This document shows, piece by piece, positions 1 through 8,013 of a stretch of DNA of 37,570 bases (the first letter of the stretch is position 1; each line of letters starts with the position of its first letter). The stretch is taken from NCBI GenBank assembly GCA_017516925.1, contig JAFXAQ010000041.1, positions 1 to 37,570 of the forward strand, read 5' to 3'. Made by a program: the position numbers and the translations under genes. The DNA is from Oscillospiraceae bacterium. Its GTDB lineage: Bacteria > Bacillota > Clostridia > Oscillospirales > Oscillospiraceae. The notes beneath the pieces are model-generated. The model saw only the letters and a list, made by a program, of their open reading frames with translations. It was not told where the DNA came from and ran no database searches.

Positions 1-99
1 ATTCCGGTCCAGATTGAAGGAAATGCCGTTAACGGCCTTTACTTCACCGGCATCGGTAAAGAAGGAGGTATGCAAATCTTTAACTTCAAGCAGCGGCAT
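1..99 (-). CDS. Oligopeptide/dipeptide ABC transporter ATPase (OppD-like), 5' fragment cut by window edge
   Basis: Only the first 33 codons lie in the window. The minus-strand ATG at 97-99 is preceded by AAGGAGCG. The peptide begins MPLLEVKDLHTSF and continues with GEVKAVNGISF, the standard N-terminus of Opp/Dpp ATPases (beta-1, then the A-loop region before Walker A). Walker A itself lies outside the window. It follows the permease gene at 117-1547 after 17 bp, which matches the usual oppB-oppC-oppD order, so it should energise that permease pair. The family assignment is secure from the N-terminal signature and context; substrate cannot be judged. Confidence 0.85.
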   Translation of the reverse strand, partial: MPLLEVKDLHTSFFTDAGEVKAVNGISFNLDRN

Positions 100-116
100 T
101 TGTATACGCTCCTTTC

Positions 117-1547
117 TTAGTTGTTAAGCTTGGGATCAAACGCATCCCGCAGACCGTCGCCAAGCAGGTTCAGGGACAGCACGATGATACTGATCACAAT
201 AGCAGGGATAATCAAACGGTAGGGATAGGAGTCGATACCGTTCAGCGCATCGGAAGCCAGAGAGCCCAGAGAAGGCATCGGGGCGTTCACGCCCAGGCCC
301 AGGAAGGACAGGTAGCTTTCGGTGAAAATAGCGCTGGGGATCTGCAAAGCGGTGGAAATAAACACCACACCGATGCTGTTGGGGATCAGGTGCTTGGTGA
401 TAATCCACTTACCCTTGGCGCCGGTGGCACGGGCATTGAGCACGTACTCCTGCTCCTTCAGGGACAAAATCTGACCGCGGATCTGACGGGCCATAGACAC
501 CCAGTACAGAAGGGCGAACACGATGAAAAGGCTGATCATATTTGAGCCCAGCTTTTCCAGCATCGTGCCCTCAATGGCACTGCCAAGAGCATCCTTCATA
601 ACCGATGCCAGCAGGATAACCATCAGCATATCCGGCAGGGAGTAAATCACGTCCACGATACGCATAATGACCATATCCACCTTGCCGCCGCAATAGCCGG
701 CCAAGGAGCCCATCAGCATACCGATTACCAACACGATCAAGCTGGCGAAGAAGCCAACCAACAGAGAAATCCGGGTGCCGTAGACCACGCGGATGAAGTA
801 GTCACGGCCCTGATCGTCGGTACCGAAAATGTGGGGGAATACCTTGCTTGTTTCCCCTTCATAGCCCTCAAAACGGGCAATATAGAAGCCCTTACGTCCG
901 GAAATCAGGGTCATATCCCCTTCCTCACGGACAGCTTCTCCACGCCAGGTGGTCTCCCAAAGCCAGCGGGAAAGCTCACGCTCGCCGGAGAAAACGCTGG
1001 TGTCCATCTGAGTGTACTCTTCGTACTTGGCATCGGCAGGCATTTTGGAAATCAGTGCCACAAAGGTTTCCTTGCTCACATCACCGGCCTGATACTCAGC
1101 AACCAGCTTTTCCAAATCTGCCTTGGTCTGGGCATCCTTTGCCACGTCAATGTCCTTCTGGGACTGAATCATATACACTTCCTTCGTGGCAAGAGGAACG
1201 AAATAAATCTCCGCATTGACCGTGCCCAAAAGCTTGAGTGCTTCCGTTGCACCGTATGTAAAGGGCTTCAGGTCATTATAGGTGGGGTCCACAGGCTTGC
1301 CCACGGTAATACCCAACTGCTGCTCATAGGAATAGGGCCAGAAGCTGGGAATAAAAATGGCAGACAGGGTAATCAGCACCACCATAATCAAGCTGATAGT
1401 GGCAACCTTGTTCTTCAAAAGGCGCTTCACACCGTCCTTAAAGAAGGTGGTGGACTCGCGCATCTGCACAATGTATTCTTTCTCTTCCTCGGTAGCCGGA
1501 GCAAAGGAATCCAAGTTCACGTGCATAGTGAATTTTTTCTTTTCCAT
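117..1547 (-). CDS. Oligopeptide-type ABC transporter permease (OppC-like) with a large extracytoplasmic insertion
   Basis: This is a 476-residue inner-membrane permease subunit of a peptide/nickel-type ABC importer. The ATG at 1547 is chosen over an upstream in-frame start because GGAGG lies 8 nt before it. The N-terminal OppC segment precedes TM1 (about residues 48-66). The canonical HxxGTDDQGRD motif appears only at about 239, followed by the BPD transporter core with an EAA-like loop (ARATGAKGKW) and the ending LGDGLRDAFDPKL. Usual OppC proteins are about 280-340 residues; the excess is an insertion at about 97-233 between TM1 and TM2, on the outer face. The stretch at about 185-228 (RWLWETT, then GDMTLISGRKGFYIARFEGY) resembles the second half of parvulin/PPIC-type domains of Gram-positive foldases; this is a pattern-based inference. 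It is co-transcribed with the OppB-like gene upstream and the OppD-like gene downstream. Confidence 0.9.
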   Translation of the reverse strand: MEKKKFTMHVNLDSFAPATEEEKEYIVQMRESTTFFKDGVKRLLKNKVATISLIMVVLITLSAIFIPSFWPYSYEQQLGITVGKPVDPTYNDLKPFTYGATEALKLLGTVNAEIYFVPLATKEVYMIQSQKDIDVAKDAQTKADLEKLVAEYQAGDVSKETFVALISKMPADAKYEEYTQMDTSVFSGERELSRWLWETTWRGEAVREEGDMTLISGRKGFYIARFEGYEGETSKVFPHIFGTDDQGRDYFIRVVYGTRISLLVGFFASLIVLVIGMLMGSLAGYCGGKVDMVIMRIVDVIYSLPDMLMVILLASVMKDALGSAIEGTMLEKLGSNMISLFIVFALLYWVSMARQIRGQILSLKEQEYVLNARATGAKGKWIITKHLIPNSIGVVFISTALQIPSAIFTESYLSFLGLGVNAPMPSLGSLASDALNGIDSYPYRLIIPAIVISIIVLSLNLLGDGLRDAFDPKLNN

Positions 1548-1560
1548 TGTTGCCGCCTCC

Positions 1561-2490
1561 TTACTCCAGGTTAATCCGGGGATCAACGGCCTTGTACAGG
1601 ATATCGCTGATCATATTCATAATCACGATTAAAGTTGCCAAAATAATGGTTGTACCCATAATCATGGGATAGTCACGGTCGGTAATGGAGCTGACGAAGG
1701 CTCTGCCGATACCGGGCACAGCAAAAATCTGCTCTACCACCAAAGAACCGGTAACAATGTAAGCCAGCATCGGTCCAAAATAGGTAATGACCGGAATGAG
1801 GGCATTTTTCAGGGCGTGACCGAAGATAATCTTCACGCCGGAAACACCCTTGGCCTTGGCGGTACGGATATAGTCCTGACCCAGAACGTCCAGCATAGAG
1901 CTGCGGGTCAGACGGGTAATATTCGCCATTGGCGACAGTGACAGCGTAATAATGGGCAAAATCAAGCCGCCCTCAGATGCGCCGTTTGCCGGCAAAATAT
2001 GGAAGGTAATGGCGAATAAAATGAGTAATAGCGTACCCATAATAAACGAGGGCATGGAGATGCAGGCGGTGGTAAAGACCATCACAACCCGGTCAATCAG
2101 CTTATTCCGGCGCAGCGCAGCCACAGAGCCCAGCACCACACCAACCACCAGCGCAATCGCGGCAGCGGTAATACCCAGCTCAGCAGAGGTCTTCATGCCA
2201 TCGCTGATGACATCGATAACATCACGGCCACGGTTTTTCAGGCTGGGACCGAAGTCAAAGCGCAGCACGATATCGGAAAGATATGTACCGTATTGCTCCA
2301 ACAGCGGCTTATCCAGACCGTACTTTGCCTCCAAAGCAGCCTTTGCAGCAGGGGTAATCGCCTTTTCACTGGCGAAGGGGCCGCCGGGCACTGCACGGGT
2401 GACAAAGAAAGTGATGGTAATGACGATCCACACAGTCAGTATCGCCAGACCAATTCTTTTTAAAATGTATAACAACGTCTTCGTATTCAT
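1561..2490 (-). CDS. Oligopeptide-type ABC transporter permease (OppB-like)
   Basis: This 309-residue multi-spanning permease is the first gene of the opp-type operon. The ATG at 2490 follows AGGAAAGGA. It begins with an amphipathic start and TM1 (about residues 9-30) containing the TFFVTRAVPGGPF motif typical of OppB/DppB. The BPD_transp_1 core is present, with TRSSMLDVLGQDYIRTAKAKG, the EAA-type loop that contacts the ATPase, and an ending DILYKAVDPRI typical of the family. Length is normal for OppB. It ends 13 bp before the start of the OppC-like gene. A consensus promoter lies about 75 bp upstream. No substrate-binding lipoprotein is visible in the window; it may lie beyond the left edge. 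Confidence 0.93.
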   Translation of the reverse strand: MNTKTLLYILKRIGLAILTVWIVITITFFVTRAVPGGPFASEKAITPAAKAALEAKYGLDKPLLEQYGTYLSDIVLRFDFGPSLKNRGRDVIDVISDGMKTSAELGITAAAIALVVGVVLGSVAALRRNKLIDRVVMVFTTACISMPSFIMGTLLLILFAITFHILPANGASEGGLILPIITLSLSPMANITRLTRSSMLDVLGQDYIRTAKAKGVSGVKIIFGHALKNALIPVITYFGPMLAYIVTGSLVVEQIFAVPGIGRAFVSSITDRDYPMIMGTTIILATLIVIMNMISDILYKAVDPRINLE

Positions 2491-2565
2491 CTTACTGTCC
2501 TTTCCTCTATATACCTTGCGCGCCGGACACTTGTCTTTGAGCGCCTGTAAGAAAATTGTCTATTT

Positions 2566-2594
2566 ATTATAATCAAATTCACCCCCCTTGTCAA
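2566..2594 (-). promoter_or_regulatory. Consensus sigma-A-type promoter of the opp-like operon
   Basis: On the minus strand TTGACA (2589-2594) and TATAAT (2566-2571) are separated by exactly 17 bp, a full match to the housekeeping consensus. It lies upstream of the OppB-like gene and implies high basal expression unless repressed. Confidence 0.85.
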
Positions 2595-2640
2595 TGGTAT
2601 ATTTATTTGGTACTTTGCGTTTTTCCTGGAAAAAGATGCT

Positions 2641-2677
2641 TTTAGGGGCGGCACGCAGGCCGCCCCTAAGCTTTTTA
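2641..2677 (-). terminator. Hairpin terminator after the GH-A-like gene
   Basis: An 11-bp GC-rich inverted repeat (TTAGGGGCGGC / GCCGCCCCTAA) with a 6-nt loop lies just beyond the stop codon at 2695. On the minus strand it is followed by TAAAAGCATCTTTTT. The T-run is slightly displaced, so termination efficiency is uncertain. Confidence 0.55.
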
Positions 2678-2694
2678 TTCAGATATTGCGTTGA

Positions 2695-4287
2695 TTATAT
2701 ATTCCCCCATTGGTCGACGGAAAGCACCCGGTAATGGGCTGTCTCATCCGTCACCGGCAGGTCGCAGGCCACGGTGGAGGCAATCTGTGTATCTCCGGCA
2801 AATACCCGGTAGTAGCAGTGGTTGGGGTCGGAAACCGGTTTCCAGGTCAGCGTTCCGTCCTGAATAGCAAGACCTTCCGCCACCACAGGCGCCGCCTTTT
2901 CCTGATAGTCGGTGGTGAAGAAGGTAATGCTGTTGCCCTTAAGGGTGTAGACAGGATTTTCAGCCGGTACGGTTGCGCAGACGCCCTGCAGGTCACCGAA
3001 CTGATTGTAAGGCACATTGTCAGGGTCATATTCATAGACCCGGAGTTCCTTATTAAATAAGGCAGAATCCAGTGTAATCTCCGTAGGCTCTGCATTGCGG
3101 TTGACAATACCGATGCTGACGGAGCCATCCCGGTTCAGGATTCCGCAGCTGCGCAGGTTCTTGTCACCGGTGTCAACGGTCAGCACCTTGGAGTTGCGCT
3201 TGAACAGCTTGACCATAGGACCGATGCCGAACCAGACCTCCTTGGGTGAGTAATCTCCATCGTCCTCCCAGCGGAAGCTGCCCCACTTATTATAGCGGAT
3301 ATCCGTGGTGCCGGGGAGCAGGAAGCGTTCACACTCGCCCCATTTTTGGGCATAGCCGGGTTTTGAAGAATAGGCGCAGGAATAGGGGTCCGGCAAATCC
3401 GCATAGCTCCAGTAAGCAAAGGCGTAGATGCCTGCATTGATGGCGGCAAATGCCATCTCCACCAGCATCAGGGCGCTGTAGGCGCAGGTTTTGGGGTCCA
3501 GGAAGAAACGGCAGACATCCGCCACAGAGCCGTTTTGGTAGGTCAGCCCGGGAATGCCGTCCTGAATGCCCATTTCCGCCAAAATCAGCCGCTTGCCGTC
3601 ATTTTTAATCGCCTTCATCACCTGCTCGTTGCACTTGGCGTAGAAGAAATCGTAGAAGGTCAAATCATCCAGCTTGTGGGAGTTGTCATAGATATGTAAG
3701 GAGTAGTCCTCAGTGATGGCATTCATATGGCGGATTGCCCAGTCCATAGTGTCCCAGGTGTGGTAGCCGGTAGCCTCGGTGGCAAGCAAGCCGGTATCCA
3801 GCTCCCGCTTTTTAAATGCCCGGTACAAAAGCTCCTGATAATGCTTGTAGCGAGGCAAGTCCTGCATCAGCTTACCCCAGTCACCCTCGGACATCTCACC
3901 GGAGAAGCAGTAGTAGCGTAAATGCTTCATTCCCTTCTCGTTTTTCATATATGCCAGCTTGTCAGCGACCTTTTCGCAGTAGTCCACCATTTCCTCCTCG
4001 GTGAAATTCACCCTTGCCCGGGTGGTGGTGAGGAAAATGGGAGTGTCGGTGACCTTCTGCATCCGTTCATAGTACTCTGCAAAAGCGTCCATAGACTCCT
4101 TGGTCTGGTCAAAATAGCCGGCAAAGGTCCGCATAAAGCCCGGGGCAACCTCCCGATAGCACTTGCACAAAATCTGGTCAAAATGCTCCTTCTCGATAGC
4201 CGGGTACATCATGGCTTCAATATTGTTAAAGCCCATACCGCCGAAAATCTGGGGATAGCGGCTTTTGATAATTTTCACAGTTTGCAT
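2695..4287 (-). CDS. Clan GH-A-like glycoside hydrolase with C-terminal beta domain, family uncertain
   Basis: The predicted protein has 530 residues. The ATG at 4287 is preferred to a GTG three codons earlier because AGAGGT lies about 8 nt before the ATG. It has no signal peptide, so a cytoplasmic location is likely. Residues 1 to about 340 look like a (beta/alpha)8 barrel. Two acidic candidates sit where clan GH-A enzymes place acid/base and nucleophile: E at about 131 (CFSGEMSEG, end of a beta-4-like strand) and E at about 238 (LILAEMG, beta-7-like). A beta-sandwich follows (about 345-440), and the last 80 residues read like a fibronectin type III module. I cannot assign a GH family; GH39, GH51 and GH5-type proteins are the nearest by eye. 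It is translated after the FAD oxidoreductase gene with a 12-bp gap, so the two probably share a substrate. Confidence 0.6.
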   Translation of the reverse strand: MQTVKIIKSRYPQIFGGMGFNNIEAMMYPAIEKEHFDQILCKCYREVAPGFMRTFAGYFDQTKESMDAFAEYYERMQKVTDTPIFLTTTRARVNFTEEEMVDYCEKVADKLAYMKNEKGMKHLRYYCFSGEMSEGDWGKLMQDLPRYKHYQELLYRAFKKRELDTGLLATEATGYHTWDTMDWAIRHMNAITEDYSLHIYDNSHKLDDLTFYDFFYAKCNEQVMKAIKNDGKRLILAEMGIQDGIPGLTYQNGSVADVCRFFLDPKTCAYSALMLVEMAFAAINAGIYAFAYWSYADLPDPYSCAYSSKPGYAQKWGECERFLLPGTTDIRYNKWGSFRWEDDGDYSPKEVWFGIGPMVKLFKRNSKVLTVDTGDKNLRSCGILNRDGSVSIGIVNRNAEPTEITLDSALFNKELRVYEYDPDNVPYNQFGDLQGVCATVPAENPVYTLKGNSITFFTTDYQEKAAPVVAEGLAIQDGTLTWKPVSDPNHCYYRVFAGDTQIASTVACDLPVTDETAHYRVLSVDQWGNI

Positions 4288-4299
4288 TGTCGGCACCTC

Positions 4300-5661
4300 T
4301 TATTCTGTGTAGTTCCACTTTTTACCGGTGGTGAGAATTGCGTTGTTCTCAAGAAGCGTTTCCCGCAAGGCTGTGATATCCACGTCCTTGGGGTCCCGCT
4401 TCGTCTGTAACGCCAACGCTGCGGCAGTACCTGCCGCCTCACCCATACCCATACAGGTTGCCATCACTCTGGTCAGACCGTAGATGCTGCTGTCAATGGA
4501 GGCACAGCGACCTGCCACCAGCAGATTGTGAATATTTTTCGAGACCAGACAGCCGTAGGGAATGCCCACAGCGTGCTCCACCGGCTGAATGGACAGCTTG
4601 TTGGAATGGGGCACGTGGACGTCCACGTTGTAGCCTGCAAGGGTCACCGTATCTTCAGGAGTGGCATAGTCCGTCAGGCAGTCGGCGGTGAGGGTCTTCT
4701 GCCCCACGATGCGCCAGCTTTCCCGGGAGCCCAGACAGGGGGAAATGGATGCCAGATAGCAATCCTCAAAGCCGGGGGCGTATTTCTTGAAGAAAAGCAT
4801 CAGCTCCTTGATTTGGTTGTGACACTCGAATTCTCCCTGCAATACGCTTTCGTAATCGGAGGTGTCCACACCGTTTGCCCGGGTGGTGTTAATCAGCACC
4901 TGACCCGGCTCCCCTAACGTCATAAAAATAATCCGGTCTCTGGGCAAGGAATAGTCGCCGTTTTCCTTTGCCTTGGCAATGAACTCGCCGAAGCCGGTGA
5001 ACACAAAGGCCTTGGCATCAAACTGTGCCATATTCTGCTCCATACCGTAGGTGTCCGGCAGCTTGGCTGTCTCCGGGTGCTGCTTCAGGTAAGCACGGAA
5101 ACGCTCCTTATTTACATTACCAATGGTAAAGGTCAGGGACGGCGGCTGCAGCTTTTCCGCTTTCTGGCACAATGCCCCGGCTCTGGTGGCTAAGCAAGCG
5201 TCGCCGGTGGCGTCGATAAAGACGGATGCCCGGAAGCTTCTGACCTCGCCACGGCACAGGGCAGTGATTTCCGTAATCCGGTCATTTTCGGTTTTCACGT
5301 CCATCAGCTCCGCATACAGCAGCACGTCCACCCCGGCCTCCCGGCACATTTCAAAGGAAACGATCCGGAACCAATGGGGGTTGATAATGGTCAGGCTGTT
5401 ATGCACCGGACAGGGATAATGCCCCATGGTACCGCCCAGCTGAGAAAGCCGGTCCACAAACTCCTGAGGAATACCCCCTACCACGTGGTCCCCTGCCCGG
5501 TCCACAAAGCCCAAAAGAGGCAAACCGGAATTGGCAAGTCCACCCAAAGCAGCGCTGCGTTCCACCAACAGGGTTTTCAGACCTGCCCGGGCAGCGGCAA
5601 TGGCAGCAGGCAGACCGCCGGGACCGCCACCCACCACTATCAAATCATAGGTCTTTGTCAT
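4300..5661 (-). CDS. FAD-dependent oxidoreductase (FAD_oxidored, PF12831-like)
   Basis: This 453-residue flavoprotein starts at an ATG preceded by GGAGGAAC. The N-terminal Rossmann dinucleotide motif is DLIVVGGGPGGLPAA, followed by an acidic residue in LLVERS and a LGGLANSG segment. The second FAD contact, FIDATGDACLA, lies near 150. The C-terminus has NLLVAGRCAS and TRVMATCMGMGEAAGTAAALA, the signature of the FAD_oxidored group found in clostridial and Bacteroidota carbohydrate loci. The substrates of most members are unknown; oxidation of a sugar or sugar derivative is an inference from the linked glycosidase gene. It is the first gene of a two-gene operon, divergent from the AraC gene at 5770. 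No signal peptide is seen. Confidence 0.85.
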   Translation of the reverse strand: MTKTYDLIVVGGGPGGLPAAIAAARAGLKTLLVERSAALGGLANSGLPLLGFVDRAGDHVVGGIPQEFVDRLSQLGGTMGHYPCPVHNSLTIINPHWFRIVSFEMCREAGVDVLLYAELMDVKTENDRITEITALCRGEVRSFRASVFIDATGDACLATRAGALCQKAEKLQPPSLTFTIGNVNKERFRAYLKQHPETAKLPDTYGMEQNMAQFDAKAFVFTGFGEFIAKAKENGDYSLPRDRIIFMTLGEPGQVLINTTRANGVDTSDYESVLQGEFECHNQIKELMLFFKKYAPGFEDCYLASISPCLGSRESWRIVGQKTLTADCLTDYATPEDTVTLAGYNVDVHVPHSNKLSIQPVEHAVGIPYGCLVSKNIHNLLVAGRCASIDSSIYGLTRVMATCMGMGEAAGTAAALALQTKRDPKDVDITALRETLLENNAILTTGKKWNYTE

Positions 5662-5709
5662 ATGTGTTCCTCCAGCTTTTATAATATACTATGATTATTC
5701 CCTCTATAA

Positions 5710-5738
5710 TTGACAAAATCAATGGAATCTTATATGAT
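5710..5738 (+). promoter_or_regulatory. Promoter of the AraC-type gene at 5770
   Basis: TTGACA (5710-5715) and TATGAT (5733-5738) are spaced by 17 bp on the plus strand. A 7-bp inverted repeat, TATGATA (5733-5739) and TATCATA (5754-5760), begins at the -10 element and could be an autoregulatory operator. Confidence 0.75.
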
Positions 5739-5769
5739 ATATTTATAATTTTCTATCATAGGAGTACTT

Positions 5770-6507
5770 ATGGAGCTGGTAAAATTACAGGGCTACGTCC
5801 GGGTGGAGCGCAGCACCTTCCGGGATGAGCATTTCTACAGCACCCAAAACTTTTTATATATCATTGAAAAAGGTGTCTTTGCTTACACCGTAAAGGGCAA
5901 GACCTACCGGGCAGGAGCGCTGGACTGTGTGCTTTTCAAAAAAGATACTTATTATGAGCGTACCGTGGTTTCCCCGGTGGTTCTGCATATTTTCCAGTTG
6001 GCGCAGTCATATCCCGACACCGATTCGCCTGTCTCCATGGTCAACCGGCAGCGCATCCGGGAAAACATCACCTTGCTGGAGGGCCTTCAAGGCGCCCTCA
6101 AGGAAAATCTGCCCTACATTGAGCATTTGCTCAACGATATCCTGTACACCTACCGGCAGGAAACCCTGCAGCCTCCGGAAACCACCGACAGCCGCATTGC
6201 CAATGCGCTGTCCATTCTCCGGGACAATTTCCACCGGGATTTGTCAGTCAATGCCCTGGCAGAGGCGGTGCACCTGTCCTATCCCCAATTTAACCGCCTG
6301 TTCGTTCAGCAATTAGGGATGACCCCCATCCGCTATATCCACCGGCTGCGATTGGAAAAAGCCAAAGGTCTTTTGTACACCACCAAGCTGCCCATCAAGG
6401 TCATTGCCGGCGAGTGCGGCTTCAAGGACATTTACTATTTCAGCAATTTCTTCCGCGCAGCCACCGGCTGCAGCCCCACCCAATACAGAAACAAGCCCGG
6501 TTTGTAA
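5770..6507 (+). CDS. AraC-family transcriptional regulator
   Basis: This 245-residue regulator has GGAG 8 nt before the ATG. The N-terminal cupin-like effector domain spans about 1-130. The C-terminal DNA-binding domain (about 145-243) has two helix-turn-helix units: LSVNALAEAVHLSYPQFNRLF and, after IKVIAGECGFKDIYYFSN, the conserved ending PTQYRNK. Its architecture and N-terminal pattern match the regulator at 23455, suggesting paralogues. It is transcribed divergently from the FAD oxidoreductase/GH-A-like pair, which it probably activates in response to a released sugar. The stop codon lies inside the stem of the terminator at 6493-6518. Confidence 0.93.
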   Translation: MELVKLQGYVRVERSTFRDEHFYSTQNFLYIIEKGVFAYTVKGKTYRAGALDCVLFKKDTYYERTVVSPVVLHIFQLAQSYPDTDSPVSMVNRQRIRENITLLEGLQGALKENLPYIEHLLNDILYTYRQETLQPPETTDSRIANALSILRDNFHRDLSVNALAEAVHLSYPQFNRLFVQQLGMTPIRYIHRLRLEKAKGLLYTTKLPIKVIAGECGFKDIYYFSNFFRAATGCSPTQYRNKPGL

Positions 6508-6518
6508 CCGGGCTTTTA
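6493..6518 (+). terminator. Intrinsic terminator of the AraC gene
   Basis: AAGCCCGGTT / AACCGGGCTT is a 10-bp stem with a 3-nt loop followed by TTTTAATTT. The stop codon of the AraC gene (6505-6507) forms part of the loop and stem. Confidence 0.85.
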
Positions 6519-6530
6519 ATTTAGGAAACG

Positions 6531-6563
6531 GATTGCCACGGGCGGCACAGCAGCCTCGCAGTC
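6531..6563. repeat. Diverged partial copy of a dispersed repeat
   Basis: The segment reads GATTGCCACGGGCGGC, then AGCCTCGCAGTCA. It closely parallels the right half of the element at 33569-33719 (GATTGCCACGGACGGC, then GTCCTCGCAATGACG). It is wedged between two terminators and is probably a decayed remnant of the same intergenic family. Confidence 0.6.
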
Positions 6564-6566
6564 AGT

Positions 6567-6603
6567 AAACGCCCGGTTCAGCATAAGGCTGAACCGGGCG
6601 TTT
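6567..6603 (-). terminator. Terminator hairpin after the GH1 gene
   Basis: A perfect 16-bp inverted repeat (AAACGCCCGGTTCAGC and its complement) with a 5-nt loop lies 4 bp beyond the GH1 stop codon. The flanking AAA/TTT supplies short U-runs on either strand, so it may work in both directions. Confidence 0.7.
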
Positions 6604-6606
6604 GGA

Positions 6607-8007
6607 TTAGTTAATCATTCTCTTTTTGCAGATTTCGCTGAAGTAGTAGCGGCTCTTCTTCCAGCGGCGGCGACCGGTGTTGTGGTCCACCCAGGTCAGA
6701 CCGAAGCGCAGACGGTAGCCGTCCTGAATTTCATAGGAGTCGGCATCGTTCCAGTAGTAATAGCCCTTAACAGGATAACCGGCACGGATGCAGCGGCAGA
6801 CCACACGCAGGTGCTCACGCAGATAGGTGATACGCTCCGGGTCGTTGCACTCTGTTTCTTCGTCGTACTTATTGGGGATGGCGCAGCCGTTTTCCGTGAT
6901 ATAAAGGTCCATTCCGGGACACAGCTCGGCGGCATACTGAATCAGGTCCATCAAGCCAGCCGGGTAGGGCGCATAGGCCTGACCTGGCTCTGCGTAGAAG
7001 CTTTCCGTACCGGAAAAGCCCAGAACGTTGTCCGCCTGCTTGGTACGTCCGTAGGTATAGTAGTTCAGGCCCAGGAAATCCATCGGCGCAAACCACTTGT
7101 CCAGGTCCTCCTGATAATGCTCCGGCATCGTGTCTACCACTTCCTGGGTGTACTCCATCAAACGAGTGGGGTACTTGCCCTGGACCAGAGGCAGAGTCCA
7201 CCAGTCCAGTTGGTTTTCCATATTGCGGTTTGCTGCGCCCAGGTCCTCGTCATTGATTTCTGCCGGGGTGTTGGGCTGCATACAGTTGACGATGCCGATT
7301 TTGCCCTCCAGGTTCATACTGCGGTACAGACGGATTGCCCGGAAGTGGGCAAGAATTACGTGGTGACCTGCCAGGGTGGAGCGCTTTCTGTCCTCAATAT
7401 AGGGCGGGAAACGTCCGGTGAGGTAGCCTGCGCGGATGGAGCAGTGGGTTTCATTGAAGGTGCTCCACAGCTTTACCCGGTCGCCAAAGGCTTCAAAGCA
7501 GACCTTGGCATAGGCTTCAAACCAAACGGGGAATTCCGGGTTTTCAAAGCCGCCCTTTTCAAACAGACACATAGGCAAATCCCAGTGGTACAAATCCACA
7601 AAGGGAGTAATGCCGCAGGAGAGCAGCTTGTTGATGACCTTATTGTAAAATTCGATACCCTTGGGATTGACCTCGCCCACACCTGTGGGAATGATACGGG
7701 GCCAGGAAAGAGACAGCCGGTAGGTGTTCTGACCGGTCTTTGCCATATCGTCGATGTAGGCTTCGTAATTATCGTAGAAGAAGCAGCCCCGGTCTGTCAG
7801 GTCCTCGGAGTTGGGCATGGCTGCGCCACCGGCAGAGCCTGCCTTTTTCCGGGCTGCGGGAGACTTGCCTGCGTAGAGCTTTGCAAAGTGGTCCATAATG
7901 CTTTCACTCTTGCCGTCGGCATCCCAGGCGCCCTCAGACTGGAAGGCGGAGTTGGCGGTGCCAATCAAAAAATCTTCCTCCAAGAAAAATCCAAAATCCT
8001 TTTTCAT
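6607..8007 (-). CDS. GH1 family beta-glucosidase / 6-phospho-beta-glucosidase
   Basis: This 466-residue (beta/alpha)8 glycosidase is normal length for GH1. The ATG at 8007 follows AAAGGAGT. The N-terminal GH1 signature is FLIGTANSAFQSEG. The acid/base glutamate is E186 in STFNETH, and the nucleophile is E372 in LYITENG. QSEGAW and the late WVDHN region are also typical. No signal peptide is visible, so it acts on imported beta-glycosides. I did not find a clear phosphate-binding motif of the 6-phospho subgroup, and no PTS gene is nearby; the linked ABC and ceramidase-like genes favour a plain beta-glucosidase or beta-galactosidase. It is second in an operon with the gene at 8014-9312, with a 6-bp gap. 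Confidence 0.93.
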   Translation of the reverse strand: MKKDFGFFLEEDFLIGTANSAFQSEGAWDADGKSESIMDHFAKLYAGKSPAARKKAGSAGGAAMPNSEDLTDRGCFFYDNYEAYIDDMAKTGQNTYRLSLSWPRIIPTGVGEVNPKGIEFYNKVINKLLSCGITPFVDLYHWDLPMCLFEKGGFENPEFPVWFEAYAKVCFEAFGDRVKLWSTFNETHCSIRAGYLTGRFPPYIEDRKRSTLAGHHVILAHFRAIRLYRSMNLEGKIGIVNCMQPNTPAEINDEDLGAANRNMENQLDWWTLPLVQGKYPTRLMEYTQEVVDTMPEHYQEDLDKWFAPMDFLGLNYYTYGRTKQADNVLGFSGTESFYAEPGQAYAPYPAGLMDLIQYAAELCPGMDLYITENGCAIPNKYDEETECNDPERITYLREHLRVVCRCIRAGYPVKGYYYWNDADSYEIQDGYRLRFGLTWVDHNTGRRRWKKSRYYFSEICKKRMIN

Positions 8008-8013
8008 TGCCTG

